From Dysgonamonadaceae bacterium (GTDB lineage: Bacteria; Bacteroidota; Bacteroidia; Bacteroidales; Azobacteroidaceae): a stretch of DNA of 64,000 bases. The position numbers were made by a program, and so were the translations under genes. Positions 27,747 through 36,894 of the stretch are shown here, in pieces; position 1 is the stretch's first letter; each line of letters starts with the position of its first letter. Under the pieces are notes generated by a model. That model was given only the letters and a program-made list of their open reading frames with translations. It did not search any database and was not told where the DNA came from. The stretch covers positions 1 to 64,000 of the forward strand of contig JAITQA010000107.1 in assembly GCA_031289145.1 (NCBI GenBank). The letters run 5' to 3'.

Positions 27747-29108
27747 ATGGAACGTTATCGCATTAGTAAAAAAGGCATATTTTCATTCGGGATACTTTTT
27801 GTATCGCTGATTTTGTTTTACTTGCTGGCATTATATATAACAGCTTCTTTATCCTCGGAGAAAATCAAAGCAAATATCGAAGAATCCGCTCAAATCATAG
27901 AAGCGCAAAACGATTGGAGCTATCCTGTTTTTTTTAACTTCGGAAATGCACTCGCAATCAATTACGGTACGGATGCCGTTATGATGAATATCATCTATAA
28001 TATTGATCCCCAAGAGCCATTAAAAAGTATTATGATGAGTAAATATACCGGCGCTTCCTATTTTTACGATTGTATGCCTAATTTAATGACAACAGTGAAT
28101 GGAACTGCTCAGAACGAATACAATTATACACGTTATTGGCACGGATATATTGCTGTTTGGAGGCCATTATTTGTTTTTTTCAATTACACAGAAATAAGTT
28201 TGATAAATATTTTTTTATTCTATCTACTGGCTTTTCTCCTGATTATCTGTACTGCAAAAAAAATAGGATATTGGGCGGCTATAGCCTTGGGTTTGTCGTT
28301 TATTTATATTAATTTTTGGTGTATTCCATTGGCGTTCCAGTATTTAGATGTATTCTATATAGTTTTGATTATATCTTTGATACTATTGACTTTTAATATC
28401 AAAAAAGAATCAACCTATTTAAAAATAATTTTTATTGCGGCTTCTTTAACTTCATTTTTTGATTTGCTAACAGTGCCTGTTGTTACGTTGGGAATCCCTT
28501 TGATTTTTATCATTATGAAGCATGAAGCGTATGTCAAAAAGCAATCATTTAAGCAAGTTTTCTTTTTCTTGTTCAGATTTGGTCTTTGTTGGTCTATTGG
28601 TTATGTTTTAACTTGGCTAATGAAACCGGTCATAGCGTCTGTTTTTAATCCGGATGTTATTACTGATTTCGTACAACAAATACAGTTTAGAATGAACGGA
28701 GAAGGAATTTATAGAGAAAATTTTATAAATGAAGGAGGGACCGGGGTAAATTTCTTTAAGTACAGAATATATGCAATGTACAAAATTTTTAAAACAATGT
28801 TTTTTGAATTGTATACATTACCGACTTTGTTTTTATCGGTTTTGCTTTTTGTTAATCTATTGATATTCAGAAAAAAAAATGAAAAATTAACCGTTTTCTA
28901 TGTCTATGTATTAGTTGCTTCTATTCCGTATTTATGGTGTTTTGTCGCTGCCAATCATTCGTATATGCATCCCATGTTTGTGTACAGGATACAAATGATA
29001 ACGGTTTTTAGTCTGTTACTTGCTTATGGAAACGTTATTGATACAGTAAAAATCAAGCATAAATGTTTCAAACTATATGAACGAATGAATGTTTTTAAAC
29101 GAGTTTAA
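27747..29108 (+). CDS. Unknown multi-spanning membrane protein inserted in nuo operon
   Basis: A 453-residue protein that I do not recognise as a complex I subunit. It has a membrane helix at about residues 12-33, an extracytoplasmic loop of about 110 residues, then about eight to nine more helices (about 146-165, 170-190, 195-215, 222-240, 245-265, 280-300, 350-372, 380-400, 410-430). The loop ends with YTRYWHGYIAVWRPL, a motif I associate with GT-C-like glycosyltransferase or polymer-assembly membrane proteins; that is inference only. The coding sequence is visibly richer in A and T than the flanking nuo genes, which suggests transfer. It fits precisely between nuoL (12 bp) and nuoM (27 bp), in the same direction, so it is transcribed with them. 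No transposase or terminal repeats are seen. Confidence 0.8.
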   Translation: MERYRISKKGIFSFGILFVSLILFYLLALYITASLSSEKIKANIEESAQIIEAQNDWSYPVFFNFGNALAINYGTDAVMMNIIYNIDPQEPLKSIMMSKYTGASYFYDCMPNLMTTVNGTAQNEYNYTRYWHGYIAVWRPLFVFFNYTEISLINIFLFYLLAFLLIICTAKKIGYWAAIALGLSFIYINFWCIPLAFQYLDVFYIVLIISLILLTFNIKKESTYLKIIFIAASLTSFFDLLTVPVVTLGIPLIFIIMKHEAYVKKQSFKQVFFFLFRFGLCWSIGYVLTWLMKPVIASVFNPDVITDFVQQIQFRMNGEGIYRENFINEGGTGVNFFKYRIYAMYKIFKTMFFELYTLPTLFLSVLLFVNLLIFRKKNEKLTVFYVYVLVASIPYLWCFVAANHSYMHPMFVYRIQMITVFSLLLAYGNVIDTVKIKHKCFKLYERMNVFKRV

Positions 29109-29135
29109 ATAATTGAATATTGTAAGATTTAGATT

Positions 29136-30614
29136 ATGAATATATTATCTTTATTTGTCGCAGTTCCTGTACTGATGATTGTACTGCTGTTTCTTTGCAA
29201 AGAAATGAAACAGATACGCGCCGTTATGGTGACGGGGGCGTCTGCCTTAATGATTCTGGCCACTACGCTTGTTGTATGCTTCCTGCAGGAAAGAGCGGCA
29301 GGCAACTCGGCTGAAATGCTTTTTGTATCAAGTACAATATGGTATGCGCCTCTGAATATTACCTATGCGGTTGGTGTTGACGGTATATCTGTCCTGATGC
29401 TGTGTTTGTCGGCGATTATCGTTTTCACAGGCGTATTTTCATCCTGGAACATGAATATGGCCAAGGAATATTTTCTGTGGTATTGTCTCTTATCGGTCGG
29501 TGTATTCGGTTTCTTCATTTCGATAGACTTGTTCACCATGTTTTTGTTCTACGAAGTGGCGCTGATTCCGATGTATCTGTTGATTGGATTGTGGGGTACG
29601 GGAAGGAAAGAATATTCGGCCATGAAACTGACGTTGATGTTGATGGGCGGTTCGGCTTTTCTTTTGGTCGGAATAATTGGTATTTTTTATACGTCGGGAC
29701 ATTCGACAATGAATTTGTTAACAATCGCCAATACCCTGCACATCCCCATTGAACACCAGCGGTGGATATTTCCCGCAACTTTCTTAGGATTCGGGGTTTT
29801 GGGCGCTTTGTTTCCGTTCCACACCTGGTCGCCGGACGGTCATGCCTCGGCGCCGACAGCGGTTTCGATGCTTCACGCAGGCGTTCTGATGAAGCTGGGA
29901 GGATACGGTTGTTTCCGTGTCGCCATCTATCTGATGCCTGAAGCGGCTCATGAATTGGGATGGATTTTCTTGATACTGACCGGTATCAGTGTCTTTTACG
30001 GAGCATTCAGCGCGGTTGTGCAGACCGACTTGAAATACATCAACGCCTATTCTTCGGTAAGCCATTGCGGATTGGTTTTGTTTGCCATCCTGATGATGAA
30101 CCAGACGGCCATGACGGGCGCCATTATGCAAATGCTTTCGCATGGATTGATGACGGCCTTGTTTTTTGCCCTGATCGGATTGATTTACGGCAGGACACAT
30201 ACACGGGACATCCGCGAAATGGGCGGTTTGATGAAAATTATGCCTTTTGCTTCGGTTTGCTACGTGATTGCCGGTTTGGCCTCCTTGGGCTTGCCGGGAT
30301 TGAGCGGCTTTGTCGCCGAAATGACCATATTCGTGGGTTCATTCCAGCACGCGGATTTATTCCACCGGATATTTACCATCCTGGCCTGTAGTTCAATCGT
30401 TATAACCGCCGTCTATATATTAAGGACAATTGGAAAGATATTGTACGGTCCGGTTCAGGATGCGCATCATTTACACCTGACGGACGCGGCCTGGTACGAA
30501 AAAGTATCCGCTGTCGGCCTGATTATAGCCATAGTGGCGATAGGTATGTATCCTTTCGGCATTTCTGATGTGATTCGCGAGAGTTTACTGCCGGTTATTG
30601 AAAAATTAATTTAA
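29136..30614 (+). CDS. nuoM: NADH-quinone oxidoreductase subunit M
   Basis: A 492-residue antiporter-like subunit with about 14 helices. FYEVALIPMYLLIGLWG carries the conserved Glu, and PFHTWSPDGHASAPTAVSMLHAGVLMKLGGYG with its Lys and TDLKYINAYSSVSHCG complete the proton channel pattern. It is complete despite the foreign gene upstream. nuoN starts 14 bp later. Confidence 0.97.
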   Translation: MNILSLFVAVPVLMIVLLFLCKEMKQIRAVMVTGASALMILATTLVVCFLQERAAGNSAEMLFVSSTIWYAPLNITYAVGVDGISVLMLCLSAIIVFTGVFSSWNMNMAKEYFLWYCLLSVGVFGFFISIDLFTMFLFYEVALIPMYLLIGLWGTGRKEYSAMKLTLMLMGGSAFLLVGIIGIFYTSGHSTMNLLTIANTLHIPIEHQRWIFPATFLGFGVLGALFPFHTWSPDGHASAPTAVSMLHAGVLMKLGGYGCFRVAIYLMPEAAHELGWIFLILTGISVFYGAFSAVVQTDLKYINAYSSVSHCGLVLFAILMMNQTAMTGAIMQMLSHGLMTALFFALIGLIYGRTHTRDIREMGGLMKIMPFASVCYVIAGLASLGLPGLSGFVAEMTIFVGSFQHADLFHRIFTILACSSIVITAVYILRTIGKILYGPVQDAHHLHLTDAAWYEKVSAVGLIIAIVAIGMYPFGISDVIRESLLPVIEKLI

Positions 30615-30628
30615 TGGATTAAGAAGAT

Positions 30629-32056
30629 ATGGATTTCAACAACTTTTTGTTAATGGGACAGGAAATAGGCTTGATAGCCGTTTTCCTCATCTTGTTTGCT
30701 TATGATATAATTGCTTCGGACAAGCTTAAGCGTTGGTTTTATCCGGTGGCCTGTTTTTTGTTTGCCGTTCAGACGGCTTGGGGATTTTTTCCATTGCCTG
30801 CCGGTGAGGCTTTCGGAGGGCTTTATGTCGCTTCCGGTCTGACCGTTCTGATGAAAAACATCCTGAATATAGCAACTTTGCTTGTGTTTCTACAGTCCTA
30901 TACCTGGCTAAATTCCGAAGGAACCCGGCACAAAGCGGGCGAATTTTTCACCATAGCCTTAGTTACCTTGTTGGGAATGTACCTGATGGTTTCAGCCGGC
31001 AATTTCATGATGTTGTATATAGGTATGGAAACCGCTTCACTGCCTTTGGCCTGTTTGGCGGCATTCAACAAATACAAAGAAAAATCAGCTGAGGCCGGCG
31101 TTAAATACATTCTGATCTCGGCATTTTCTTCCGGGATACTGTTGTTTGGTCTCTCCTTTATATATGGTGCAATCGGGAGTTTATATTTTTCCGATATAAC
31201 TTTGTCGGTTGTTAGCGAACCGTTGACTATCCTGGGATTTGTCTTTTTCTTTGGCGGTTTGGGTTTCAAACTGTCTTTGGTGCCTTTCCATCTGTGGACA
31301 GCCGACGTATACGAGGGTGCGCCCACGAGCGTTACGGCATATTTATCGGTTGTGTCGAAAGGTGCAGCGGCTTTTGCCTTGCTTTTTGCGCTTTACAAAG
31401 CATTCGGACAGATTGAAGTTGTTTGGGAGCCTGTATTGTGGTGGTTGTCGGTAATCACGATTACCCTCGGTAACTTGTTTGCTATCAGGCAGACCGACAT
31501 CAAGCGGTTCTTTGCTTTTTCATCCATTTCGCAGGCAGGCTATATATTATTAGGTGTAATAGCCGGAAATGCACAAGGAATGACGGCGACGGTCTATTAC
31601 GTGTTGGTTTACGTTTTCTCCAATTTAGCTGCTTTCGGGGTTATTTCGGCTGTAGAAAACGCTTCGGGCGGGAAAACTTCCATTGCTGCATTCAACGGTT
31701 TGTACAAAACCAATCCCCTGTTGAGTTTTGTGATGATGCTGGCCGTATTCTCTTTGGGTGGTATTCCGCCTTTCGCCGGCTTCTTCAGCAAATTTTTTAT
31801 CTTTATGGCTGCCGCTTCGGAAGGGCATTATCTGCTCGTATTCATAGCCTTGTTAAACACAGTTATCTCACTCTATTATTATCTGCTGATAATAAAAGCC
31901 ATGTTTATCAAGGAAGGAGAACCGGATGCAACCGGCCGTTTTTCGAGCGATGTTTACAACAAGACAAGCCTGGCGCTTTGCACTTTGGGTATTTTTGTGG
32001 TAGGAATTCTTGCTTGCATTTATGAAAATATAGGCAATATTAGTTTCGGTATTTGA
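30629..32056 (+). CDS. nuoN: NADH-quinone oxidoreductase subunit N
   Basis: A 475-residue antiporter-like subunit with about 14 helices, last gene of the operon. LYIGMETASLPLACLAAF, FKLSLVPFHLWTADVYEGAPTS and TDIKRFFAFSSISQAGYI are the family signatures and contain the proton-path Glu and Lys residues. No nuoE, F or G is found before or after the operon, so the NADH dehydrogenase module is absent here. Confidence 0.97.
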   Translation: MDFNNFLLMGQEIGLIAVFLILFAYDIIASDKLKRWFYPVACFLFAVQTAWGFFPLPAGEAFGGLYVASGLTVLMKNILNIATLLVFLQSYTWLNSEGTRHKAGEFFTIALVTLLGMYLMVSAGNFMMLYIGMETASLPLACLAAFNKYKEKSAEAGVKYILISAFSSGILLFGLSFIYGAIGSLYFSDITLSVVSEPLTILGFVFFFGGLGFKLSLVPFHLWTADVYEGAPTSVTAYLSVVSKGAAAFALLFALYKAFGQIEVVWEPVLWWLSVITITLGNLFAIRQTDIKRFFAFSSISQAGYILLGVIAGNAQGMTATVYYVLVYVFSNLAAFGVISAVENASGGKTSIAAFNGLYKTNPLLSFVMMLAVFSLGGIPPFAGFFSKFFIFMAAASEGHYLLVFIALLNTVISLYYYLLIIKAMFIKEGEPDATGRFSSDVYNKTSLALCTLGIFVVGILACIYENIGNISFGI

Positions 32057-32432
32057 TATCGATAAAAATAATTGCCTGATGATTAACTAATTGAGTGAAT
32101 TTTAAGGATTATTTAACGAAAAAAGTTGGTAAAATGTATTGTCAAAACAATAGAAAAACTTAACTTTGAACGGAAATATATCCAAAGAACAATAAAAAGA
32201 TATTTTGTATGATTAGCGAGATAAAAAGAGTTAGTTATTTTATCATAAACCAATCTTATTTATGATAATCGAAATAAATTGCCGTCTTGTTAAAGAATCT
32301 ATGACGGATAATTGTTTTTATCTTGTGAAGTTTAAATATATTTCATATATTTGCAAACGAAAATGATTAATTACTTAATTCAATAATAATTTAAAAATCT
32401 AATTTATCAAATTTTAAACGAACACAAAATTT
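32057..32432. other. Non-coding gap with the exb operon promoter
   Basis: This 376-bp A/T-rich stretch between nuoN and exbB contains no reading frame I can support. Only the promoter at 32323-32353 and an 80-base leader are recognisable. No clear terminator for nuo was found. Confidence 0.6.
32323..32353 (+). promoter_or_regulatory. exb/tonB operon promoter
   Basis: TTG (32323-32325), 20 bases, then TATATTTG (32346-32353) match the phylum pattern. Transcription would start near 32360, about 73 bases before exbB. Confidence 0.65.
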
Positions 32433-33254
32433 ATGGAAACAAGAAAACAAACAGGAACAGCAAAGAGAGAAGGTAAAAAATCTCGTGGAATCTCGTCGGC
32501 AATAGTTATTGTAGTTGCTTTAATTTTAGCCGAATCGTTCTTTTACTTCGTATTAGGCTCTGGTAGTAATTTTCAAGATGGTAACAATGCCAATGAGCCT
32601 CTGCCCGGCAACATGTTGGGAACAATGTTTAAAGGCGGTTTTGTTGTGCCGATCATTCTAACTCTTTTATTGACTGTCATTATTTTAAGTGTTGAACGTT
32701 TTTTTGCGCTTGGAAAAGCGAAAGGAAAAGGCAACCTGATCAATTTTGTATATGATGTAAAAGCGGATTTACGAAAGGGAAATATTTCTTCAGCAGAAGC
32801 GCATTGTGCAAAACAAAAAGGTTCTGTTGCCGCAATCGTAGATGCAGGGCTGAAAAAATACAAAGAAATGGAGACCCAGGACTTGGCAAAAGAAACGAAA
32901 ATTGAAGAAATCAAAGCTGAGATTGAAGAGGCTACCGCATTGGAGCTTCCGTCTATGCAACAAAATCTTGCAGTTATCGCTACCATTTCTACATTGGGAA
33001 CATTGATGGGATTGTTTGGTACTGTATTGGGTATGATCAAGTCATTTGCCGCTTTGGGTACTGCCGGCGCTGTTGACTCGGTTGCTCTTTCCGTTGGTAT
33101 TTCGGAAGCGCTTGTAAATACGGCTACAGGTATCGCAACCGGTGCTTTGGCTATTATTTCTTATTCCTATTTCAGCGGAAAAATTGACAACATGACTTAT
33201 GCTATCGACGAGATGGGTTTTGCATTAACCCAGACTTATGCCGAAACACATTGA
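32433..33254 (+). CDS. exbB: MotA/TolQ/ExbB proton channel protein
   Basis: A 273-residue inner membrane protein that, with ExbD, uses the proton gradient to power TonB. Membrane helices lie near residues 22-42, 70-92, 175-198 and 212-235. The AVIATISTLGTLMGLFGTVLGMIKSF and SEALVNTATGIATGALAIISY segments are the MotA/TolQ/ExbB signature that lines the pore. The basic, Lys-rich N-terminus faces the cytoplasm. It is first in an operon with two exbD genes, tonB and a small membrane protein. Confidence 0.93.
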   Translation: METRKQTGTAKREGKKSRGISSAIVIVVALILAESFFYFVLGSGSNFQDGNNANEPLPGNMLGTMFKGGFVVPIILTLLLTVIILSVERFFALGKAKGKGNLINFVYDVKADLRKGNISSAEAHCAKQKGSVAAIVDAGLKKYKEMETQDLAKETKIEEIKAEIEEATALELPSMQQNLAVIATISTLGTLMGLFGTVLGMIKSFAALGTAGAVDSVALSVGISEALVNTATGIATGALAIISYSYFSGKIDNMTYAIDEMGFALTQTYAETH

Positions 33255-33282
33255 TAATTCATACTAAAATAGTAATTGAATT

Positions 33283-33942
33283 ATGGCAAAAGTAAAAGTT
33301 AAAAAACAAAGTACTTTCATCGACATGACGGCGATGAGTGATGTTACTGTTCTTTTGCTTACTTTTTTTATGTTGACATCGACTTTCGTAAAGAATGAAC
33401 CCGTACAAGTAACAACACCAGCATCTGTTTCGGATTTTATGATTCCGGACACTGAAGTGATGACAATCTTGGTAAATGAAAAGGGTAAAATCTTTTTGAG
33501 CTTGGAAGAAAGCCAAGCGAATATAGTTGAAACATTAAAGAGAGTAGGTGAGGATTACGGTGTTACTTTTTCACCTCAGCAATATGATGTATTTAAAAAT
33601 TTAAAGTCATTTGGCGTTCCGATAGGCTCTATGGTCCAGTTTTTGGACTTGCCCAAGGATGCCCGTGACAGTTATTTAAAAGAAGGTGAAAATACAAGGG
33701 TTGGCATCCCTGATTCCGAAGAAGCATTATCGGATGTAAGAGGGGTGGTATCAGCCGGAAAAAATGAGTTTAAACACTGGGTAATGCACGCGACAGAAGT
33801 CAATAGCGAACTGCGGATTGCAATAAAGGCGGATAAACTCACGGCTTATCCCATTATTAAAAAAATAATGGACGATTTAAGGGAATTGAAGAAAAATCGC
33901 TACCTGTTAATCACTACGCTGAAAACAGCTTCAAGTGAATAA
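33283..33942 (+). CDS. exbD: ExbD/TolR family protein (first copy)
   Basis: A 219-residue ExbD/TolR protein with one membrane helix (about residues 18-38). Asp20 in DMTAMSDVTVLLLTFF is the proton-accepting residue. The periplasmic part is larger than the usual 140-residue ExbD because of an insert of about 65 residues (about 85-150) before the terminal ADKLTAYPIIKKIMDDL segment, which is the conserved ExbD end. Paired with the next gene, it suggests a heteromeric ExbD stator. Confidence 0.9.
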   Translation: MAKVKVKKQSTFIDMTAMSDVTVLLLTFFMLTSTFVKNEPVQVTTPASVSDFMIPDTEVMTILVNEKGKIFLSLEESQANIVETLKRVGEDYGVTFSPQQYDVFKNLKSFGVPIGSMVQFLDLPKDARDSYLKEGENTRVGIPDSEEALSDVRGVVSAGKNEFKHWVMHATEVNSELRIAIKADKLTAYPIIKKIMDDLRELKKNRYLLITTLKTASSE

Positions 33943-33969
33943 TTTTTTAATCATTAAAATTGAATAAAA

Positions 33970-34668
33970 ATGTCTGAAATACAAGTTAAAGAAGAAGGTG
34001 GCGGAAAAAACAAACAGAAGAAACAGCAATTGCGTGTAGACTTCACCCCGATGGTGGATATGAATATGTTGTTGATTACATTTTTTATGTTTTGTACAAC
34101 ACTTCTTACGCCTAAAACCATGAATATCACAATGCCTACAAAGGATGAGACGCTTGATGACAAAGATAAGACAAAGATCAAGGAGTCTATGGCTATCACC
34201 ATCCTATTGGGCGCGAATAATGAAGTTTATTATTATACAGGGATGATTGCTGAAGACAAATCATCGTATACTGATCCGAACTTTCTGACGAAGTCAAGTT
34301 ATGATGCAGACGGACTCCGGAAGTATTTGCTTGGAAGGAATAGTGAAATGTATACTGTGATTGAAGAGCTGAAAGCAAAGAAAGACAAGCAGCAGATAAC
34401 CATTGAGCAATACAATCAGCAAACAGCTGATATACAGAAGAAAGCGATACAAGATACGAAGGCTCCTCAGATTATGATTAAGCCGACAGACCTTGCTACC
34501 TATAAAAATACGGTAGATGCCTTGGACGAAATGCTCGTTTGTAATATCGGTTCTTATACGCTTTCTGAGATAAACGAAGGAGATACTTATCTCCTCTACG
34601 TGAAGACTGGAAATCCCGAATATCTTTCGGAGAAACAAAAATTGGAATTAAATGCTAATATTAAGTAA
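33970..34668 (+). CDS. exbD: ExbD/TolR family protein (second copy)
   Basis: A 232-residue paralogue of the preceding gene. Asp30 in FTPMVDMNMLLITFF is the membrane proton site. The periplasmic region carries a Lys/Gln-rich helical insert (about 115-160) and ends in a domain with ATYKNTVDALDEMLVC that matches the ExbD end. The N-terminus is long and basic. It lies 27 bp after the first exbD and 27 bp before tonB. Confidence 0.9.
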   Translation: MSEIQVKEEGGGKNKQKKQQLRVDFTPMVDMNMLLITFFMFCTTLLTPKTMNITMPTKDETLDDKDKTKIKESMAITILLGANNEVYYYTGMIAEDKSSYTDPNFLTKSSYDADGLRKYLLGRNSEMYTVIEELKAKKDKQQITIEQYNQQTADIQKKAIQDTKAPQIMIKPTDLATYKNTVDALDEMLVCNIGSYTLSEINEGDTYLLYVKTGNPEYLSEKQKLELNANIK

Positions 34669-34695
34669 GTTTAACGCTATTAAAAAGTAAAGATT

Positions 34696-35517
34696 ATGGC
34701 TAAAGATTTTGATTTAACATCGCAAAAATGGCTGAACCTTATTTTTGAAGATAAAAATAAGGAATATGGAGCCTATGAACTTCGCGCAGATTCATCTGAT
34801 CGCCACATTAAATCCATGATTATCGTTACAATTATAGGTTTAGCGGCGATTTTCTTACCTAATGTGATTAAATCGGTTCTGCCGGAGACTAAAGATCTGA
34901 CACAGGACACGGATGTTGTAATGACCGAATTTGTGGACAACAATTTAGAAGAGGAGCAGACGATCAAACAGCCGGAAGAAGTTCCGCCGCCACCTCTGTT
35001 GAAAGAAACTTTGGGTTTTACAGAAACGATTGTTGCGCATGACGAAGAAGTTGACGAGAAAGACATGCTACAGAATATGCAGGACTTGAACGAAAGTAAA
35101 ACTGCTATTTCTATTGCTACGGTCGAAGGTGTAGCCGGTGGTACGGTTGATATTGCCGACCTCGCAGAGCATAAAGTAATCATTGAAGATACCAGCAAGA
35201 AAATTTGGGACCACGTGGAAGTAGATCCATCTTTTCCGGGAGGACCCGAAGCCTTGATGAAATGGCTGCATGATAATGTTACCTTTCCGACGGTTGCCCA
35301 GGAAAATGGCGTTTCCGGTCGTGTTGTCGTTAAGTTTGTTGTGCTTTCAGACGGTTCGATAGGAGACGTTCTACTGCTTCAATCTTTGGATCCGAGTTGT
35401 GATAAAGAAGCCTTGAATAAGGTGAAAAGAATGCCGAAGTGGATTCCCGGAAAGCAAAACGGAAATGCAGTTAATGTATGGTTCCAGTTACCGATTAGTT
35501 TCAGGTTAAGTAGTTAA
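34696..35517 (+). CDS. tonB: TonB energy transducer
   Basis: A 273-residue TonB. A cytoplasmic N-terminus of about 35 residues (with WLNLIFEDKNKEYGAYELR, typical of the phylum) precedes one membrane helix (about 37-55), an acidic Pro-containing linker (EEVPPPPLLKETL), and the C-terminal domain (about 180-270) with SFPGGPEALMKWL and the VSGRVVVKFVV strand. It spans the periplasm to energise SusC-type and other TonB-dependent receptors. Confidence 0.94.
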   Translation: MAKDFDLTSQKWLNLIFEDKNKEYGAYELRADSSDRHIKSMIIVTIIGLAAIFLPNVIKSVLPETKDLTQDTDVVMTEFVDNNLEEEQTIKQPEEVPPPPLLKETLGFTETIVAHDEEVDEKDMLQNMQDLNESKTAISIATVEGVAGGTVDIADLAEHKVIIEDTSKKIWDHVEVDPSFPGGPEALMKWLHDNVTFPTVAQENGVSGRVVVKFVVLSDGSIGDVLLLQSLDPSCDKEALNKVKRMPKWIPGKQNGNAVNVWFQLPISFRLSS

Positions 35518-35530
35518 TTTGTAACCACCG

Positions 35531-35782
35531 ATGACTAAAAGAACAGGCATTTTCAGCAAATTTAGCGGTCAGGAATTGGCTATGCTGATTTTTGATGCTG
35601 TGATGGCTATCCTTTACTTCGTAATCGGTCTTATCTTGCTGTTTGCGCCCTTGTTCCATTCTGTGTTCAAAAGCGCTCATATCAATGATGGACTGCGTAT
35701 GATGTTGGGAATAATACTTGGTCTTTACGGTATGTTTCGGATTTATCGATCTATCAGGCGACTAAACCTGAAAGACAGGTAA
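35531..35782 (+). CDS. Small two-helix membrane protein of the exb operon
   Basis: An 83-residue protein with two membrane helices (about 16-38 and 53-70) joined by a short loop, and basic ends. It starts 13 bp after tonB and ends 16 bp before the operon terminator, so it belongs to the unit. I do not know its function; an accessory role in the proton-channel complex is inferred from location. Confidence 0.75.
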   Translation: MTKRTGIFSKFSGQELAMLIFDAVMAILYFVIGLILLFAPLFHSVFKSAHINDGLRMMLGIILGLYGMFRIYRSIRRLNLKDR

Positions 35783-35798
35783 ATTTACGCAAATAGAG

Positions 35799-35845
35799 AA
35801 TAATACCGGTTATACGGAATCCCCTTATAATCGGTATTATTTTTA
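35799..35845 (+). terminator. Terminator of the exb/tonB operon
   Basis: Arms 35799-35813 and 35827-35841 form a 15-bp stem with one G-U pair and a 13-base loop, directly followed by TTTT. It separates the energising operon from the PstS-like gene. Confidence 0.85.
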
Positions 35846-35901
35846 AACTTTTAAAGCAGCAATGAGTCGTATATTTAGGTATGTATAATGTGAGAAGAGA
35901 A

Positions 35902-36864
35902 ATGAAAAATATTTTGTTTATCGGTATCGTTGCGGGTTTAATCTTTGCTGTCAGTTCATGTAAAAAACGCGAGATTAAAGATGGATGGACAGACACTGTC
36001 GATTCAGGTCTTATCCGGATTGCTTGTGACGAAAATTTCAGGCATTTGGTGGATGCGGAAATCATGGTATTTGAAGCGAATTATCCGTTTGCTTCCGTTA
36101 TCCCGGTCTATGTAAATGAAGCGGAAGCTATTCGTTTACTGATAGCGGATTCTGTCCGTTTTGCTTTGGTTACACGAAGTCTGAGTGCAAGAGAAAACCA
36201 AACGCTTCAGGAAAAAAACAGAATCGCGAGAAAATCCATAATAGGTTTTGACGGCGTTACTTTTATTACGCATCCCGGGAACCCGGATTCAATCATCAGT
36301 GTTCCTGTATTACAAAAAGTATTAAATGGTAAAATTACGGATTGGTCACAAATCTATCCAAACTCACCATTAGGAAAGATTCAAGTGCTTTTAGAGAACA
36401 AAGAATCGGGGACGCTTCGCTATGTATCCGATTCAATTCATGTCGGAGATACCTTTTCTCCTAGCTTGTATGCCTTGAATAATAGTTTGGAAGTTGTGGA
36501 AAAAGTTACCAAAATGCCCAATGCATTGGGTATCATTGGATTCAACCTGATTGGCGATGAAACCAATTCGGACGCTAAAAAATTACGGGCGCAAGTTCGG
36601 CTAATGCGCATTAGTAAAGAAGAAAAAATAATAGTCGAAAATAGTTTTTATCCTTATGCCGGTGATTTGCGGCACGAAGATTATCCTTTTTGGCGCCCTG
36701 TTTATGTCTTGTTGACAGATCCGCGATCAGGATTATCTTCCACTTTGAGTATTTTTCTTGCACAACAAGTCGGGCAGAAAATAATACAAAAATGCGGCTT
36801 GTTGCCTGCAACAGACTCACAGAATATGTCTGTGAGAATTATTAGTGATGAACATTCGAAATAA
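35902..36864 (+). CDS. PstS-like substrate-binding lipoprotein
   Basis: A 320-residue lipoprotein related to phosphate-binding PstS-type proteins. I use the ATG at 35902, which begins a signal peptide ending in the lipobox AVSSC; the reading from 35881 adds seven unneeded residues. The body shows the two-lobe binding-protein pattern with RIACDENFRHL, an SLSARE segment and GFNLIGDETN. There is no pstC, pstA or pstB here. In Bacteroidota such solitary genes often sit beside TonB/ExbD units and a TPR protein, as here, so phosphate transport is doubtful. Confidence 0.8.
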   Translation: MKNILFIGIVAGLIFAVSSCKKREIKDGWTDTVDSGLIRIACDENFRHLVDAEIMVFEANYPFASVIPVYVNEAEAIRLLIADSVRFALVTRSLSARENQTLQEKNRIARKSIIGFDGVTFITHPGNPDSIISVPVLQKVLNGKITDWSQIYPNSPLGKIQVLLENKESGTLRYVSDSIHVGDTFSPSLYALNNSLEVVEKVTKMPNALGIIGFNLIGDETNSDAKKLRAQVRLMRISKEEKIIVENSFYPYAGDLRHEDYPFWRPVYVLLTDPRSGLSSTLSIFLAQQVGQKIIQKCGLLPATDSQNMSVRIISDEHSK

Positions 36865-36894
36865 TCAATATAAATTCAATAAAGTGTAATAACA

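Noticed and set aside
27735..29135. Insertion sequence between nuoL and nuoM
   Set aside because: The gene encodes a multi-helix membrane protein, not a transposase, and no terminal inverted repeats or target duplications are seen.
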